A stretch of DNA of 45,507 nucleotides from Gammaproteobacteria bacterium (GTDB lineage Bacteria > Pseudomonadota > Gammaproteobacteria > GCA-001735895), in the NCBI GenBank assembly GCA_014382695.1, contig JACNJF010000099.1, forward strand, positions 1 to 45,507, given 5' to 3'. Shown piece by piece: positions 26,598 to 35,435 of this stretch. How positions within the stretch are numbered: the first letter of the stretch is position 1; each line of letters opens with the position of its first letter. Made by a program: the position numbers and the translations under genes. Under the pieces are notes generated by a model. It saw only the letters and a list, made by a program, of their open reading frames with translations, had not been told where the DNA came from and made no database searches.

Positions 26598-27590
26598 ATG
26601 AAAACGACGATCTATAAAAAGATTTTTGTGGGTACTTCTTTGGCCACGGGTGTGGCGCTGGCCGTGCTGGGTGGTTGTGGCGGTGGCGGCGGTGGTGGAA
26701 GTACAGAGTCTGAGGTGGTCAGTTCAACCCTCGACGTCACCTCGGTTGAAACTCTGGCGGGCAGGGCGGTACTGGAGGCTGATTGTGTTGGTGTATCCGG
26801 AATTGCATCGCTTAGTCCGACGGCTGATGTTGCCGTTCAATCCAGCCCGATCGAGGCCGAGCCAGTGTTGTGGGCTAACCGGGTGAGTGACTATACCGGC
26901 CTGATCAATGGTCTGATCAGCGGTACCTTCGCCAAGACCGGTGAGCATGACAATGGCACCGATACCCTGACTTATCAATTCAGCAATTACACCAACCCGG
27001 TGGGCGGCCTGGTGTTTGCAGCGAATGGCAGTGCCAGAGTTATCTATCACGGCGTACCGGGTTTGTTTGCTCCGGTACAAACTAAAAAGACCGTCGATAC
27101 CAATGGGCCAGTCACGATTACCAAATCGGCAAATAGCGGTGCGCGTTCCAGCCTGGCTGCCAAAGATAGTGGCAGTTATGAAATCAGCGTCAGCGGTCTG
27201 AGCCAGGTGTATGCAGCGCTGACTAACCCTGATGATCTGCTGATCAGCAGTGCGGTGGTGAAAAACCTGCAAACCGGTGAGCAGCATCTGGTCCGGAATC
27301 TGCGTGGTAAGGGGACATTCAGCTCTACTCAGGCGGCTTTAACCGGTCTGAGTTATAGCTATACCAGCCCTGATGTAGGAACTCTGGAAGTCACCAGTGA
27401 TAGCCTCGTCATTGAGCTGGATGGCATGAAAATCCCTAAAAGCATCACGGGCACGCTGGCGATGACCGCGACCGATGGCACCAGGGCAGAAACCGTGATT
27501 GAGGCCAATGGTACGATCAAAATCTATCAGGTGGACGACACTGGAACAACCCTGACCTCAGAGGTCAACTGCGCGAGTCTGGTGCATTAA
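26598..27590 (+). CDS. poly-glycine lipoprotein of unknown function
   Basis: I do not recognise a family. The N-terminus is a lipoprotein signal with lipobox LGGC, and the lipidated cysteine is followed at once by a run of glycines (CGGGGGGGSTES), a linker often seen on surface lipoproteins of marine proteobacteria. The mature part is rich in Ser, Thr and Gly, with repeated beta-strand-like segments, and two cysteines (in EADCVG and EVNCAS, near the two ends) that could pair. The track opens at a GTG (26583) that lies within two bases of the GGAGG element; ATG at 26598, eight bases after GGAGG, is the correct start and gives 330 aa. It is a single-gene unit, divergent from phoD. Location probably outer membrane. 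Confidence 0.72.
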   Translation: MKTTIYKKIFVGTSLATGVALAVLGGCGGGGGGGSTESEVVSSTLDVTSVETLAGRAVLEADCVGVSGIASLSPTADVAVQSSPIEAEPVLWANRVSDYTGLINGLISGTFAKTGEHDNGTDTLTYQFSNYTNPVGGLVFAANGSARVIYHGVPGLFAPVQTKKTVDTNGPVTITKSANSGARSSLAAKDSGSYEISVSGLSQVYAALTNPDDLLISSAVVKNLQTGEQHLVRNLRGKGTFSSTQAALTGLSYSYTSPDVGTLEVTSDSLVIELDGMKIPKSITGTLAMTATDGTRAETVIEANGTIKIYQVDDTGTTLTSEVNCASLVH

Positions 27591-27597
27591 AACGGCT

Positions 27598-27646
27598 GCC
27601 AGCAGCAAAGCGCTATGCGCAATTAGCGGGCGTAATGCCTGCTGGC
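27598..27646 (+). other. inverted repeat after lipoprotein gene
   Basis: GCCAGCAG and CTGCTGGC are perfect 8-base complements separated by 33 bases that contain a small GCGC/GCGC hairpin. It begins just after the lipoprotein stop and could act as a 3' processing or termination structure, but no T-run follows. Confidence 0.3.
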
Positions 27647-27726
27647 CGCTAGCACGCTGACTCTCATTTCGAAGCGTAGTTAAGAAGGCTTCTATACCCT
27701 GACGAACCGTCAGTGCATGAGTAAAT

Positions 27727-27803
27727 TGGCGTCCCCGGCCCGATTCGAACGGGCGACCTGCTCCTTAGGAGGGAGCCGCGCTATCCAGCTGTGCCACGGG
27801 GAC
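27727..27803 (-). tRNA. tRNA-Arg (anticodon CCT)
   Basis: Reading the minus strand, the acceptor stem GTCCCCG pairs with CGGGGAC, the anticodon stem-loop is GCTCC-CTCCTAA-GGAGC giving anticodon CCT (reads AGG), and the T arm has GTTCGAATC. The 3' CCA is encoded (plus-strand TGG at 27727). Discriminator base is G. No integrase or duplicated 3' end is nearby, so there is no sign that this tRNA serves as an attachment site here. Confidence 0.95.
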
Positions 27804-27914
27804 TTGAAGAGGCGGGATTATACAAAGACTGCGCAATGAAATCATGTTTAATCTGGCTTAATTCAGCGAGCCCGCTGGAGAAGTCCGTTGAAATGGCAAT
27901 CCGCCAGCAGAGGG

Positions 27915-28406
27915 TTATTTTTCCAGTCCTGCAAGATAGACGCTGGCCTGTTGCAGCGCGCTCTGGTTAAACACCCTGATTCCATGCTGTTGCAGCAGCG
28001 CAGCGGTCACACCGGCACCTTCGATCAGGGTGCGATTAAACGCCCCATTGTAAATATGGCTGTCGCCACAGGAAGGGCTGCGCTGTGCCAGGATGGCAAG
28101 CTCTATTCGGTGCTGCTGACATAATGCCAGCGCCATATTGGCACCATCGATAAAATATTGCGTCACATTGCGACCATCGCGGTCGATCACAGACGCCCTT
28201 CCAGCTAGCACCTGATGCCCGTCTCCGGCGCTAATTTCGGCGGGTGTGCGTGGAACCGGCAGACCGGAGGCGACTTCCGGGCAAAAGCCAATAATGCGTT
28301 GCTGCTGTATCCACTGGTGCAGGAGTGTATTTTCCACGGCCAGATGTTTTGCATCGTAGCGCACCGTTTGGCCCAGCAGACAGGCACTCACCAGTATCTT
28401 TTTCAT
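27915..28406 (-). CDS. DUF523 protein
   Basis: Small cytosolic protein of the DUF523 family, function unknown. The family hallmarks are present: N-terminal VSACLLGQTVRYD, the FCPEVASGLPVPR segment, and LAQRSPSCGDSHIYNG with a conserved SPSCG motif. The conserved cysteines suggest metal or Fe-S binding, but that is inference. Length 163 aa is usual for the stand-alone form. It lies alone between tRNA-Arg and the divergent pta-ackA operon. Confidence 0.88.
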   Translation of the reverse strand: MKKILVSACLLGQTVRYDAKHLAVENTLLHQWIQQQRIIGFCPEVASGLPVPRTPAEISAGDGHQVLAGRASVIDRDGRNVTQYFIDGANMALALCQQHRIELAILAQRSPSCGDSHIYNGAFNRTLIEGAGVTAALLQQHGIRVFNQSALQQASVYLAGLEK

Positions 28407-28631
28407 CGTGGCTGTTTGAAATGTTGTGGGTTGGATGCAGTCATCTGCTGAAACACGCTATTATTTGCGCTGCTCAGGCGCTCAGCTGATGGCGCTATTA
28501 TAAGCATTGCAGTGGCAGGGAGGATTTGTTTTGTAGCCATTTTAGCAGTTTACGTGATAATCCACGGAGCAATCCAGTTAAACTAAGGTTTCACAAATCT
28601 CTTGAACATTGATGGGTATTAAACGCTTCAG

Positions 28632-30731
28632 ATGAAAACTGTTTCACAGAATATTTATATTACCGGTGCTGAACGTGGCAGCGGTAAATCGGTCATTATG
28701 CTGGCGATCATGGAAATGCTATCCGGGCATTCCGACAGAGTCGGTTTTTTCCGTCCGATCATTCAGGCAGGTGCAGAAAAAGATGAATTGATCCAGCTGA
28801 TCAGCTATCGCTATCAACTGAAATTACCCTATCAGCTGATGTATGGCTGCACCGATGTGGAAGCGCGCGAACTCATCAACGCAGGGCGTTATGACGAGCT
28901 GCAGAAAACCATTCTGGCCCGTTTTCGCAGCCTGCGGGCGCAATGCGATCATGTGATCTGCGTCGGTTCGGATTATCGCGGTGGAGAATCGATTTTCGAA
29001 TTCGATTTTAATGCCGAGGTCGCGAACAATCTGGGTTGTCTGATCGTACCGATCATTCAGGGTAGCGGGCGCAGTAATACGCAGATTCTGGATGCCCTGT
29101 CGAGTGTCAGTCATAACCTGCTCGAGAATGACTCTGACCCTTTAGCTATCGTGGTGAACAGCGTGGCAAAATCTCAGGCAGATGAACTTAGAACTCTGCT
29201 CAGTCAGGGTAGAAATACAGAGGTGCCGGTGTATGTGGTGGCGTCTGAACCATCCCTGGAGAGGCCTAGCATCGGTGATATTGTGCGGTCCCTGAATGCG
29301 CGGTTTTTATCCAGTAACAATGAAACCCTGAATTATGAAGTACACAAATACAAGGTTGCGGCAATGCTGATACCGGATTTTCTGGATCATATTGAAAAAG
29401 GGGATCTGATCATTACGCCGGGAGATCGTTCGGATATTATTGTGGCCTGCCTGCTGGCCTATCACTCTAAAAATTATCCGCAGATTGCCGGCATATTGCT
29501 GACCGGTCAGGATCAGCCGGCACCTCAGGTACAGTTGCTGATCGATGGACTGGGAACCCCGCCTTTTGCCATTATGGGCGTGGTTACCGATACCTTTACT
29601 TCCGCGTTGAATGTGACGCATGTGGTGGCGCAGCTTCATTCACAGAATGAACGAAAGATTGCTACGGCGCTGCGGCTGGTGGAAAACAGTATCAATATGC
29701 AGCAGTTGAAACAGCGTTTTCTGGCGCCCAAGGAACCACGCGTGACACCGTTGATGTTTGAATACGAGTTGCTGCACCGGGCTAAAGAAAACCCACAACA
29801 TATTGTTTTACCGGAAGGCACCGAAGAGCGTATTTTACGCGCTGCCGAAATCTTGCTGTTAAGGGAGGTTACCCGCCTGACGCTGCTCGGAAACGAGGAG
29901 AAAATCAGAAAAAAAATTGAGGCGCTGGGGTTAAAACTGGAGGGCGTTAACATCGTCGATCCATTGACTTCGCCGTTGCGTGAACGCTTTGCGCAAACCT
30001 ATTACGAGCTGAGAAAGCATAAGGACGTCATTTACGATATGGCTTACGACCTGATGTCGGACGTGAGTTACTTTGGCACCATGATGGTCCATCTGGGTTA
30101 CGCGGACGGCATGGTTTCCGGCTCTGTACATACCACCCAGCATACCATCCGGCCGGCGTTTGAGTTCATCAAGACCAAACCAGGCACGTCGACCATCTCC
30201 AGTGTATTTTTTATGTGCCTGGAAGATCATGTGCTGGTATATGGAGACTGCGCGGTAAACCCGAACCCTGACTCCCAGCAGCTGGCGGATATTGCGATCA
30301 GCTCGGCAGAGACGGCCAGTATGTTTCATATCTCTCCACGTATTGCGATGCTGTCCTACTCGACCGGTGAGTCCGGCAAAGGGGAGGCAGTGGAAAAGGT
30401 TCGGCAGGCGGTATTGCTGGCGAAAAAGTTGAAGCCTGAACTGATACTGGAGGGGCCGATGCAATACGATGCGGCGGTGGATCGCGAGGTCGCCAAAACC
30501 AAAATGCCCGGAAGTGAGGTGGCGGGTCAGGCCAATGTACTGATTTTTCCGGATCTTAACACCGGCAATAATACCTATAAAGCGGTGCAGCGTTCCTCCG
30601 GTGCGGTTGCTATCGGACCGGTATTACAGGGTCTGAACAAACCGGTAAATGACTTAAGCCGTGGTTGCACGGTCACCGATATCGTTAACACGGTGGCGAT
30701 AACGGCGATTCAGGCGCAGCAAAACAAATGA
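28632..30731 (+). CDS. pta: phosphate acetyltransferase
   Basis: Converts acetyl-CoA and phosphate to acetyl phosphate and CoA. It is the long three-domain form (699 aa; E. coli Pta 714): an N-terminal P-loop domain related to CobB/BioD dethiobiotin synthetases (YITGAERGSGKSV), a DRTGG domain (about 215-330) and the catalytic PTA_PTB domain (about 375-699) with YADGMVSGSVHTT, ISSVFFM and the FPDLNTGNNTYK signature. The long form is usually allosterically regulated. It overlaps ackA by four bases (ATGA), so the two are translationally coupled. Acetyl phosphate made here may also feed response regulators. Confidence 0.96.
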   Translation: MKTVSQNIYITGAERGSGKSVIMLAIMEMLSGHSDRVGFFRPIIQAGAEKDELIQLISYRYQLKLPYQLMYGCTDVEARELINAGRYDELQKTILARFRSLRAQCDHVICVGSDYRGGESIFEFDFNAEVANNLGCLIVPIIQGSGRSNTQILDALSSVSHNLLENDSDPLAIVVNSVAKSQADELRTLLSQGRNTEVPVYVVASEPSLERPSIGDIVRSLNARFLSSNNETLNYEVHKYKVAAMLIPDFLDHIEKGDLIITPGDRSDIIVACLLAYHSKNYPQIAGILLTGQDQPAPQVQLLIDGLGTPPFAIMGVVTDTFTSALNVTHVVAQLHSQNERKIATALRLVENSINMQQLKQRFLAPKEPRVTPLMFEYELLHRAKENPQHIVLPEGTEERILRAAEILLLREVTRLTLLGNEEKIRKKIEALGLKLEGVNIVDPLTSPLRERFAQTYYELRKHKDVIYDMAYDLMSDVSYFGTMMVHLGYADGMVSGSVHTTQHTIRPAFEFIKTKPGTSTISSVFFMCLEDHVLVYGDCAVNPNPDSQQLADIAISSAETASMFHISPRIAMLSYSTGESGKGEAVEKVRQAVLLAKKLKPELILEGPMQYDAAVDREVAKTKMPGSEVAGQANVLIFPDLNTGNNTYKAVQRSSGAVAIGPVLQGLNKPVNDLSRGCTVTDIVNTVAITAIQAQQNK

Positions 30732-31927
30732 AAACGCTGGTGCTGAATAGTGGAAGTTCATCGATCAAGTATTCGCTGTTTGAGATGGATGATCAAAGCG
30801 TACTGGCGGCAGGGGTGATTGAGAGTATCGGTGGAAGCCATAGTCTGCATCGCTATAAGATCGGGTCCGATAGTGCCATTTCGCAGACGCTCGCGCTGGC
30901 TGATCATGCACAGGGTCTGCATACCCTGTTTAGCGGCCTGCAGCATAATGCTATCTTGCAGGATGCTGCTGAACTTTTCTGTATCGGTCATCGAGTGGTA
31001 CATGGTGGTGAGCTTTTTCGCCAGCCGGTGATTATTGATAGCCGTGTGACTGAGAAAATCAGTGAGCTGTCCGCTCTGGCACCGTTGCATAATCCGGCCA
31101 ATGTCCAGGGTATTCAGCAGGCTTTAAATGAATTCGGCTCGGTGCCACAGGTCGCCGTATTTGATACCGCTTTTCACCAGACGCTGCCGCAACATGCCTA
31201 CCATTATGCGCTACCCAGAAGCTGGTATGACGACTTTGCGATCCGGCGTTATGGGTTTCATGGAACGTCCCATTACTATGTGGCTAAAAAAGCGGCCGAG
31301 CATCTGGCCCGACCTCTGGCTGAACTGAATTTGATTACCCTGCATCTGGGCAATGGATGCAGTATCACAGCCATAGAGAATGGCAAAAGTGTGGATACTT
31401 CGATGGGCATGACGCCGATGGAAGGATTGATGATGGGAACCCGCTGCGGTGATATCGATCCGGCACTATCGTTTTATGTCGAGCGCATAGCGGGGCTGAG
31501 TAGCGCTGAAATTGAACAGCTACTGAATCGTAGCAGCGGTCTGAAAGGTGTCTGTGGCGAAAACGATATGCGTGCGGTTCATCGGCTGGCAGAGAGTGGT
31601 GATCAGCAGGCTCAACTGGCACTGGATATGTTCGCCTATCGCATCAAGAAATATTTGGGCGCCTATTTTGCCGTATTGGGTAAGGTCGATGCGATTGTTT
31701 TTACCGGTGGTATTGGCGAAAACGATAGCTGGCTGCGCGCCCAATGCTGTGCGAATCTGGCGGCTCTGGGTATCGCGATCGATGAAGAAAAAAATACCAG
31801 TGCCCGAGCGGAGTGCCTTGATATCAGTGCGCGTCAACAAGCGGTTGCGGTACTGGTGATTCGCACCAACGAAGAGCTGGAGATTGCGCTACAGTCGGTG
31901 GACTGTGTGTTAAATGGCGGATCCTGA
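30728..31927 (+). CDS. ackA: acetate kinase
   Basis: Acetate kinase interconverts acetyl phosphate plus ADP with acetate plus ATP; with Pta it forms the reversible acetate pathway. ASKHA-fold motifs are clear: VLNSGSSSIKYSLF at the N-terminus, FDTAFHQTLP, GFHGTSHYYV, LHLGNGCSITAI, DTSMGMTPMEGLMMGTRCGDIDP and FTGGIGEND. Length 399 aa against 400 in E. coli. It overlaps pta by four bases. The 3' flank is convergent with the cytochrome gene; a hairpin there terminates the opposite strand. Confidence 0.97.
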   Translation: MKTLVLNSGSSSIKYSLFEMDDQSVLAAGVIESIGGSHSLHRYKIGSDSAISQTLALADHAQGLHTLFSGLQHNAILQDAAELFCIGHRVVHGGELFRQPVIIDSRVTEKISELSALAPLHNPANVQGIQQALNEFGSVPQVAVFDTAFHQTLPQHAYHYALPRSWYDDFAIRRYGFHGTSHYYVAKKAAEHLARPLAELNLITLHLGNGCSITAIENGKSVDTSMGMTPMEGLMMGTRCGDIDPALSFYVERIAGLSSAEIEQLLNRSSGLKGVCGENDMRAVHRLAESGDQQAQLALDMFAYRIKKYLGAYFAVLGKVDAIVFTGGIGENDSWLRAQCCANLAALGIAIDEEKNTSARAECLDISARQQAVAVLVIRTNEELEIALQSVDCVLNGGS

Positions 31928-31978
31928 AAGTACCCGCGGCTACGCCCGGATTAAGCCCCCGGTTTGTTCCCGGGTAAT

Positions 31979-32014
31979 AAAAAAGGGGTTCGATAGCTGA
32001 GCCATCGAACCCCT
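31979..32014 (-). terminator. rho-independent terminator of cytochrome c gene
   Basis: AGGGGTTCGAT and ATCGAACCCCT form an 11-bp perfect stem with a 9-base loop. On the minus strand the stem is followed by a run of six T, so it ends the transcript of the cytochrome c-DUF302 gene 29 bases after its stop. On the plus strand no T-run follows, so it is a poorer terminator for ackA. Confidence 0.9.
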
Positions 32015-32042
32015 GATGTGCGCGGATTAAGCGGCGGCGGGT

Positions 32043-33149
32043 TTAGAATTCGCCCGTAGCACCGGCCATCATGATGTCCAGCATGTTCTGGTTAACCTTC
32101 ATTGCGGTTGCACTCACACTGTCTGGAATCAGTCGGTTGTTGATTAGCATATCCAGGTTCAGCATCATGAACCAGATATCGCCCTGCTGGTCTTCGACCA
32201 CTGAAACTCTGCACGGCATATAACTGGCAAATACAGGATCAACTGTAATCATGGTAAGCGCATCGACCGGGCTGCAGTACTGGAAGATTGCCAGATAAGG
32301 GGAATCGATTCCGCGCTCTTCCAGTTCCTTCGAAACATGCTGTTCTCCAACCAGCTTCATGTTTTTTTCGATCGCCATCGAGTTCATCGCTGCCGTCGCA
32401 TCCTCTACCGTAATCCCTTTCCGCATCTTGATTCTGACCACGGTTTGCTGAATGTCGGTAATAATGATGCCGGCCTTCTGTTCTGGTGTCGTTTTGCGGG
32501 TGGAGGCCTGAATCACTGGTGCCACAAATTTGTAACCATCAACCCCTTTTTTATCATCCAGAGTGGTGAGGTAGGCTGAAATATCCATCAACTCCTGTTC
32601 CTCATAATCATTAAAGCTATCATCATCGGGGTCGTTATCATGAAAACGCGACTTGGCGCGGAAGTGACTCATGATGGTATAGATGTAAGCCTGATGCTGA
32701 CCCGCGAGTGGGGGAGCGCCTTTACGGGGCTTACCGTAGCCATCGGTACCATGGCAACTGTTACAGTCTCTATAGCCTTTTTCACCTTCTTCAATGTTGC
32801 CCGATATGGCCTGTATATCAAAATCTTTATCGGAGCTTAGGTCGAGCATGGAGATATAGGCTGCAATATCTTCTATGTCCTGTTCCGTCATGTTTTTGAG
32901 CCCGGATGTTTTCACCATTAATTCATAATTTCTGACGCCGTCACGGTAGTCCTTGATGGCCTTGATTAGATACTCTTTAGGCATGCCAGCAATACGTGGA
33001 GAAAGGGTGCCGGTTGCTCCCTGCCCATATAGTCCATGACATAAGGCACAGCTTTTATTGATTCTGGCACCATTGGAAAGATCGGCGGATTGGGCTGGCA
33101 GGGATAAACTACAGAGGGTGAAAAAAAGTAAAAATAAGATTTTTTGCAT
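32043..33149 (-). CDS. diheme cytochrome c4-like protein fused to DUF302
   Basis: Exported protein with a signal peptide ending PAQSA, two class I cytochrome c domains and a C-terminal DUF302 domain. Heme motifs are C34-ALC-H38 and C129-NSC-H133. Domain 1 (about 22-105) has a likely axial Met78 in NYELMVKTSGL, in the place used by c4 cytochromes. Domain 2 (about 118-200) has FRAKSRFHDNDPDDD where the ligand methionine would be expected, and no methionine there. The DUF302 domain (about 235-368) shows GITVEDATAAMNSMA, YCSPVDAL, PCRVSVVEDQQGDIWF and a MLDIMMAGATGEF end. Likely periplasmic electron carrier or enzyme. An AAGGAGAT ribosome-binding site precedes the ATG. The fusion is unusual; the partner of the heme domains is unknown. 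Confidence 0.85.
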   Translation of the reverse strand: MQKILFLLFFTLCSLSLPAQSADLSNGARINKSCALCHGLYGQGATGTLSPRIAGMPKEYLIKAIKDYRDGVRNYELMVKTSGLKNMTEQDIEDIAAYISMLDLSSDKDFDIQAISGNIEEGEKGYRDCNSCHGTDGYGKPRKGAPPLAGQHQAYIYTIMSHFRAKSRFHDNDPDDDSFNDYEEQELMDISAYLTTLDDKKGVDGYKFVAPVIQASTRKTTPEQKAGIIITDIQQTVVRIKMRKGITVEDATAAMNSMAIEKNMKLVGEQHVSKELEERGIDSPYLAIFQYCSPVDALTMITVDPVFASYMPCRVSVVEDQQGDIWFMMLNLDMLINNRLIPDSVSATAMKVNQNMLDIMMAGATGEF

Positions 33150-33387
33150 GATATCTCCTTAATTATTGGAATTGTTTATTTTTATTGCTTTTAATGCGCT
33201 GCCATTGTGCCAAAAAAGTGAAGTATAGTGAATAATTCAGATTTACTCAGGCCTGCTTGAGGCGGTTTATTTGATGTATTTAACGCATAAAAACAGGCTG
33301 CAGCGTCTGTTTGGCGCTGAGGATGTTAAAAAAAGGCGAAAGGACAGTAGCGCGCAGGTCTAGGTGGGGACCATTTTATGAGGTAAT

Positions 33388-33423
33388 CCGTCCGAATAAT
33401 TCTAGTCTGAAAAATTCGGACGG
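33388..33423 (-). terminator. hairpin after the ExbD/MotB-like gene
   Basis: CCGTCCGAAT and ATTCGGACGG form a perfect 10-bp stem with a 16-base loop, 18 bases after the stop of the coiled-coil gene on the minus strand. No T-run follows on that strand, so it may be a weak or rho-assisted terminator or a 3' stabilising hairpin. The rest of the 291-base gap up to the cytochrome start holds no gene that I can support. Confidence 0.5.
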
Positions 33424-33440
33424 TGGATGTGGTTCAGGTT

Positions 33441-34442
33441 TTATTGTTCTGCAGTTTCACTCGATGCATCCTGCTGGTAGTAGTAATCGTATTTATCCAG
33501 CAGCGACTTCATCAGGCCCCAGGCTTCGTTATAGCTTAAACCGCTATCCTTCGGAATGATGATCTTGACATAAAGATCCTTGCCTTTTTCCTTTTTCAGT
33601 TCGACCAGACGTTTTTCTACTTTAGCCAGAGGCAGATTAATGTAGTTTTTATCATCTGGCTCCTTGAAGCGGTACACATCCCCACCTTTTTCCTTCACGT
33701 AATAAACTTCCGCGACATACTTGCCCTGAGCACTGCGCGAAGGTTTGATGAGCTGGTCGTACTTGGATTTAACGACTTCGTAATCGCCTTTCAGCGTGAG
33801 AAGCTGGCGATTGTATTCAATTTTTTCCTGTTCCAGCATCTGAATACTGGTTTTCTGTTTTTCGGTAGTGGCATTCAGCACGGCTATCTCGGCAGTTGCC
33901 ATTTCGAGCTCCTGCTGGGTCGCCTGCAGTATCTGACGCTGCCGTTCCAGCTTGAGTCTTAAATCGGCCAGCTGCTGAGCGAACTCTTCAGATTCGGCGG
34001 TGATCACATTGATTTTGCTGTAGGCAACGGTGAGGTCGGTCTGTCCGAGCAAAATCTGACTCTTTAGATTCAGTCTTTCGGTTTCCAGTGTGGTGATGAT
34101 CTGCAGTTTACGCGCATTTTCACGTTCTGCTTTGTTCAGCAGTTCATCTCTTTCCATAATACGCAGGCGTAGAATAGAGTTCAGCTGCTCGGCATTAATC
34201 AGGCGTTCTTCCAGCGTGGCGTTTTCCATGGTGGTGGTTTCAATCACCTGGGCAGCCATTTTTTCTGCTTCGATACTGTCCTTCAACTCAGCAACCAGGC
34301 CATAGTTACGTACGATCAGCAGGCTGGTGGCGAGCAGAAAAATCAATACCACGACCATCATGATATCGGTAAACGATGGCCAGAATGAATCCCCGTTATC
34401 GGAGTCGAGGCTATGCGGCCCTAAGGGTGAAAATGCACTCAT
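33441..34442 (-). CDS. MotB/ExbD-like protein with long coiled coil
   Basis: The N-terminus matches the plug-type transmembrane segment of MotB/ExbD/TolR proteins: FWPSFTDIMMVVVLIFLLATSLL (about 20-43), with Asp26 in the place of the proton-carrying aspartate. A long heptad-rich region (about 50-230, very rich in Glu, Gln, Leu, Lys) should form a periplasmic coiled coil. The C-terminal 90 residues contain LYVKIIIPKDSGLSYNEAWGLMKSLLDKY, which resembles the end of ExbD periplasmic domains and not the OmpA-type peptidoglycan-binding domain of MotB. It overlaps the ExbB/MotA-like gene by four bases (ATGA), so the two products should form a complex. A force-transmitting role is inference. Confidence 0.78.
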   Translation of the reverse strand: MSAFSPLGPHSLDSDNGDSFWPSFTDIMMVVVLIFLLATSLLIVRNYGLVAELKDSIEAEKMAAQVIETTTMENATLEERLINAEQLNSILRLRIMERDELLNKAERENARKLQIITTLETERLNLKSQILLGQTDLTVAYSKINVITAESEEFAQQLADLRLKLERQRQILQATQQELEMATAEIAVLNATTEKQKTSIQMLEQEKIEYNRQLLTLKGDYEVVKSKYDQLIKPSRSAQGKYVAEVYYVKEKGGDVYRFKEPDDKNYINLPLAKVEKRLVELKKEKGKDLYVKIIIPKDSGLSYNEAWGLMKSLLDKYDYYYQQDASSETAEQ

Positions 34443-35383
34443 TCCTTACCTGGAGCAGGAGCAGGCAGACGGAAACCTTCGCGTAGAATGTGTTTGATAG
34501 TACCAATATCGTTGGTCAGTGTATCCATCTGCTGTTTATTGTTTTCAATACTCTGCTGCAGGATGTGCGCCGAACTCATATAGATTTGCTGAGTTTCGGT
34601 CATTTTTTCGGTGGCACGAATGATACCTTTGATCAGGCCTGCCATCTGGTTGATGACTTCTTCGCTGCGCTTTACAAACTTGGGGATCAGGTAGACTGAA
34701 GTCAGATGCTCGATGCCGCTGATCAAATGCGTCTGTACATCCTTAACCCGCAAATAAAAATATCCGAACACGATATAACTCACAATCGCGGTAATAGTGG
34801 TGGAAAGCGCGGTGGACATGCCATGTATTACCAGTCCCATACCGTCCAGTCCGGTGCCGGCGGTTTCTATCAGGTCTGAAGCGCCGAGCAGCGCGATTGA
34901 GAGTGAAATGATGGTACCGAATACACCGGTCAATATAAGAATATTATTGATAAAGCGAACCACGCCGAGGCGGGTTCCTTCGTCTGCGGTCAGCATCGCG
35001 GCGAGGGCATTATGATTGATTTCCCCATGTGCAGCGTTGATCGATTTCATCGTGGCGAAACGTTTTACAATCAGGCTATTGCTATTGATGCCATCGATCG
35101 GGTTGGCCTGAATAGCCTCAATATTTTCCACAAAAGCCGTGAGAGCGGCTTCTTCGGTGCTGTAACGGATTAGCAATACCAGCAGATTGATCAGGCCGAA
35201 CAGGAAGATACCGGCGATGCTACTGTTGATAATAATGCCGGTATTGGTCTGCTGATTTTCCAGGTAAAAGTGATTCAGGAATTCAGCATTAAAGAAAATT
35301 ACAACACCGACCAGAATGATCGCGATCAGAAACTGAATCAGAATTCTATTGCTGAGTTTAATGAGAAGGCGATGCGTATCCAT
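34439..35383 (-). CDS. MotA/TolQ/ExbB-family proton channel protein
   Basis: Inner-membrane stator-like protein. Four hydrophobic helices are visible at about 13-33, 50-72, 143-167 and 186-211. The last two, with the intervening loop, carry the MotA/TolQ/ExbB signature: GVFGTIISLSIALLGA and GMSTALSTTITAIVSYIVFG, the latter with the hydroxyl-rich stretch that lines the proton path in this family. The large cytoplasmic loop lies between helices 2 and 3, and the C-terminal 100 residues are helical and charged. Length 314 aa is longer than TolQ or ExbB. It sits between an MlaC-like gene (52 bases upstream) and the MotB/ExbD-like gene (overlapping). No tonB, tolA or flagellar stator gene adjoins it. 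Confidence 0.85.
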   Translation of the reverse strand: MDTHRLLIKLSNRILIQFLIAIILVGVVIFFNAEFLNHFYLENQQTNTGIIINSSIAGIFLFGLINLLVLLIRYSTEEAALTAFVENIEAIQANPIDGINSNSLIVKRFATMKSINAAHGEINHNALAAMLTADEGTRLGVVRFINNILILTGVFGTIISLSIALLGASDLIETAGTGLDGMGLVIHGMSTALSTTITAIVSYIVFGYFYLRVKDVQTHLISGIEHLTSVYLIPKFVKRSEEVINQMAGLIKGIIRATEKMTETQQIYMSSAHILQQSIENNKQQMDTLTNDIGTIKHILREGFRLPAPAPGKE

Positions 35384-35435
35384 AACAAATCCGAAGGTAA
35401 TCTGACAGTTTAAAGCAGAGCACTAGCGCGATAGT

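Noticed and set aside
27727-27803. tRNA-Arg as an integration site for an island
   Set aside because: No integrase, no repeated 3' tRNA end and no change in gene content or composition nearby.
27888-28124. 78-aa plus-strand ORF over the DUF523 gene
   Set aside because: Antisense to a complete DUF523 frame with all family motifs.
33311-33559. 82-aa plus-strand ORF over the end of the ExbD/MotB-like gene
   Set aside because: It overlaps the real gene on the other strand, includes the 33388-33423 hairpin, and its translation has no domain-like character.
33441-35383. Zorya-type (ZorAB) anti-phage system
   Set aside because: The stator-like pair is superficially similar, but ZorB has an OmpA-type end and ZorC/D/E partners; here the end is ExbD-like, the partner is MlaC-like, and no nuclease or helicase gene adjoins.
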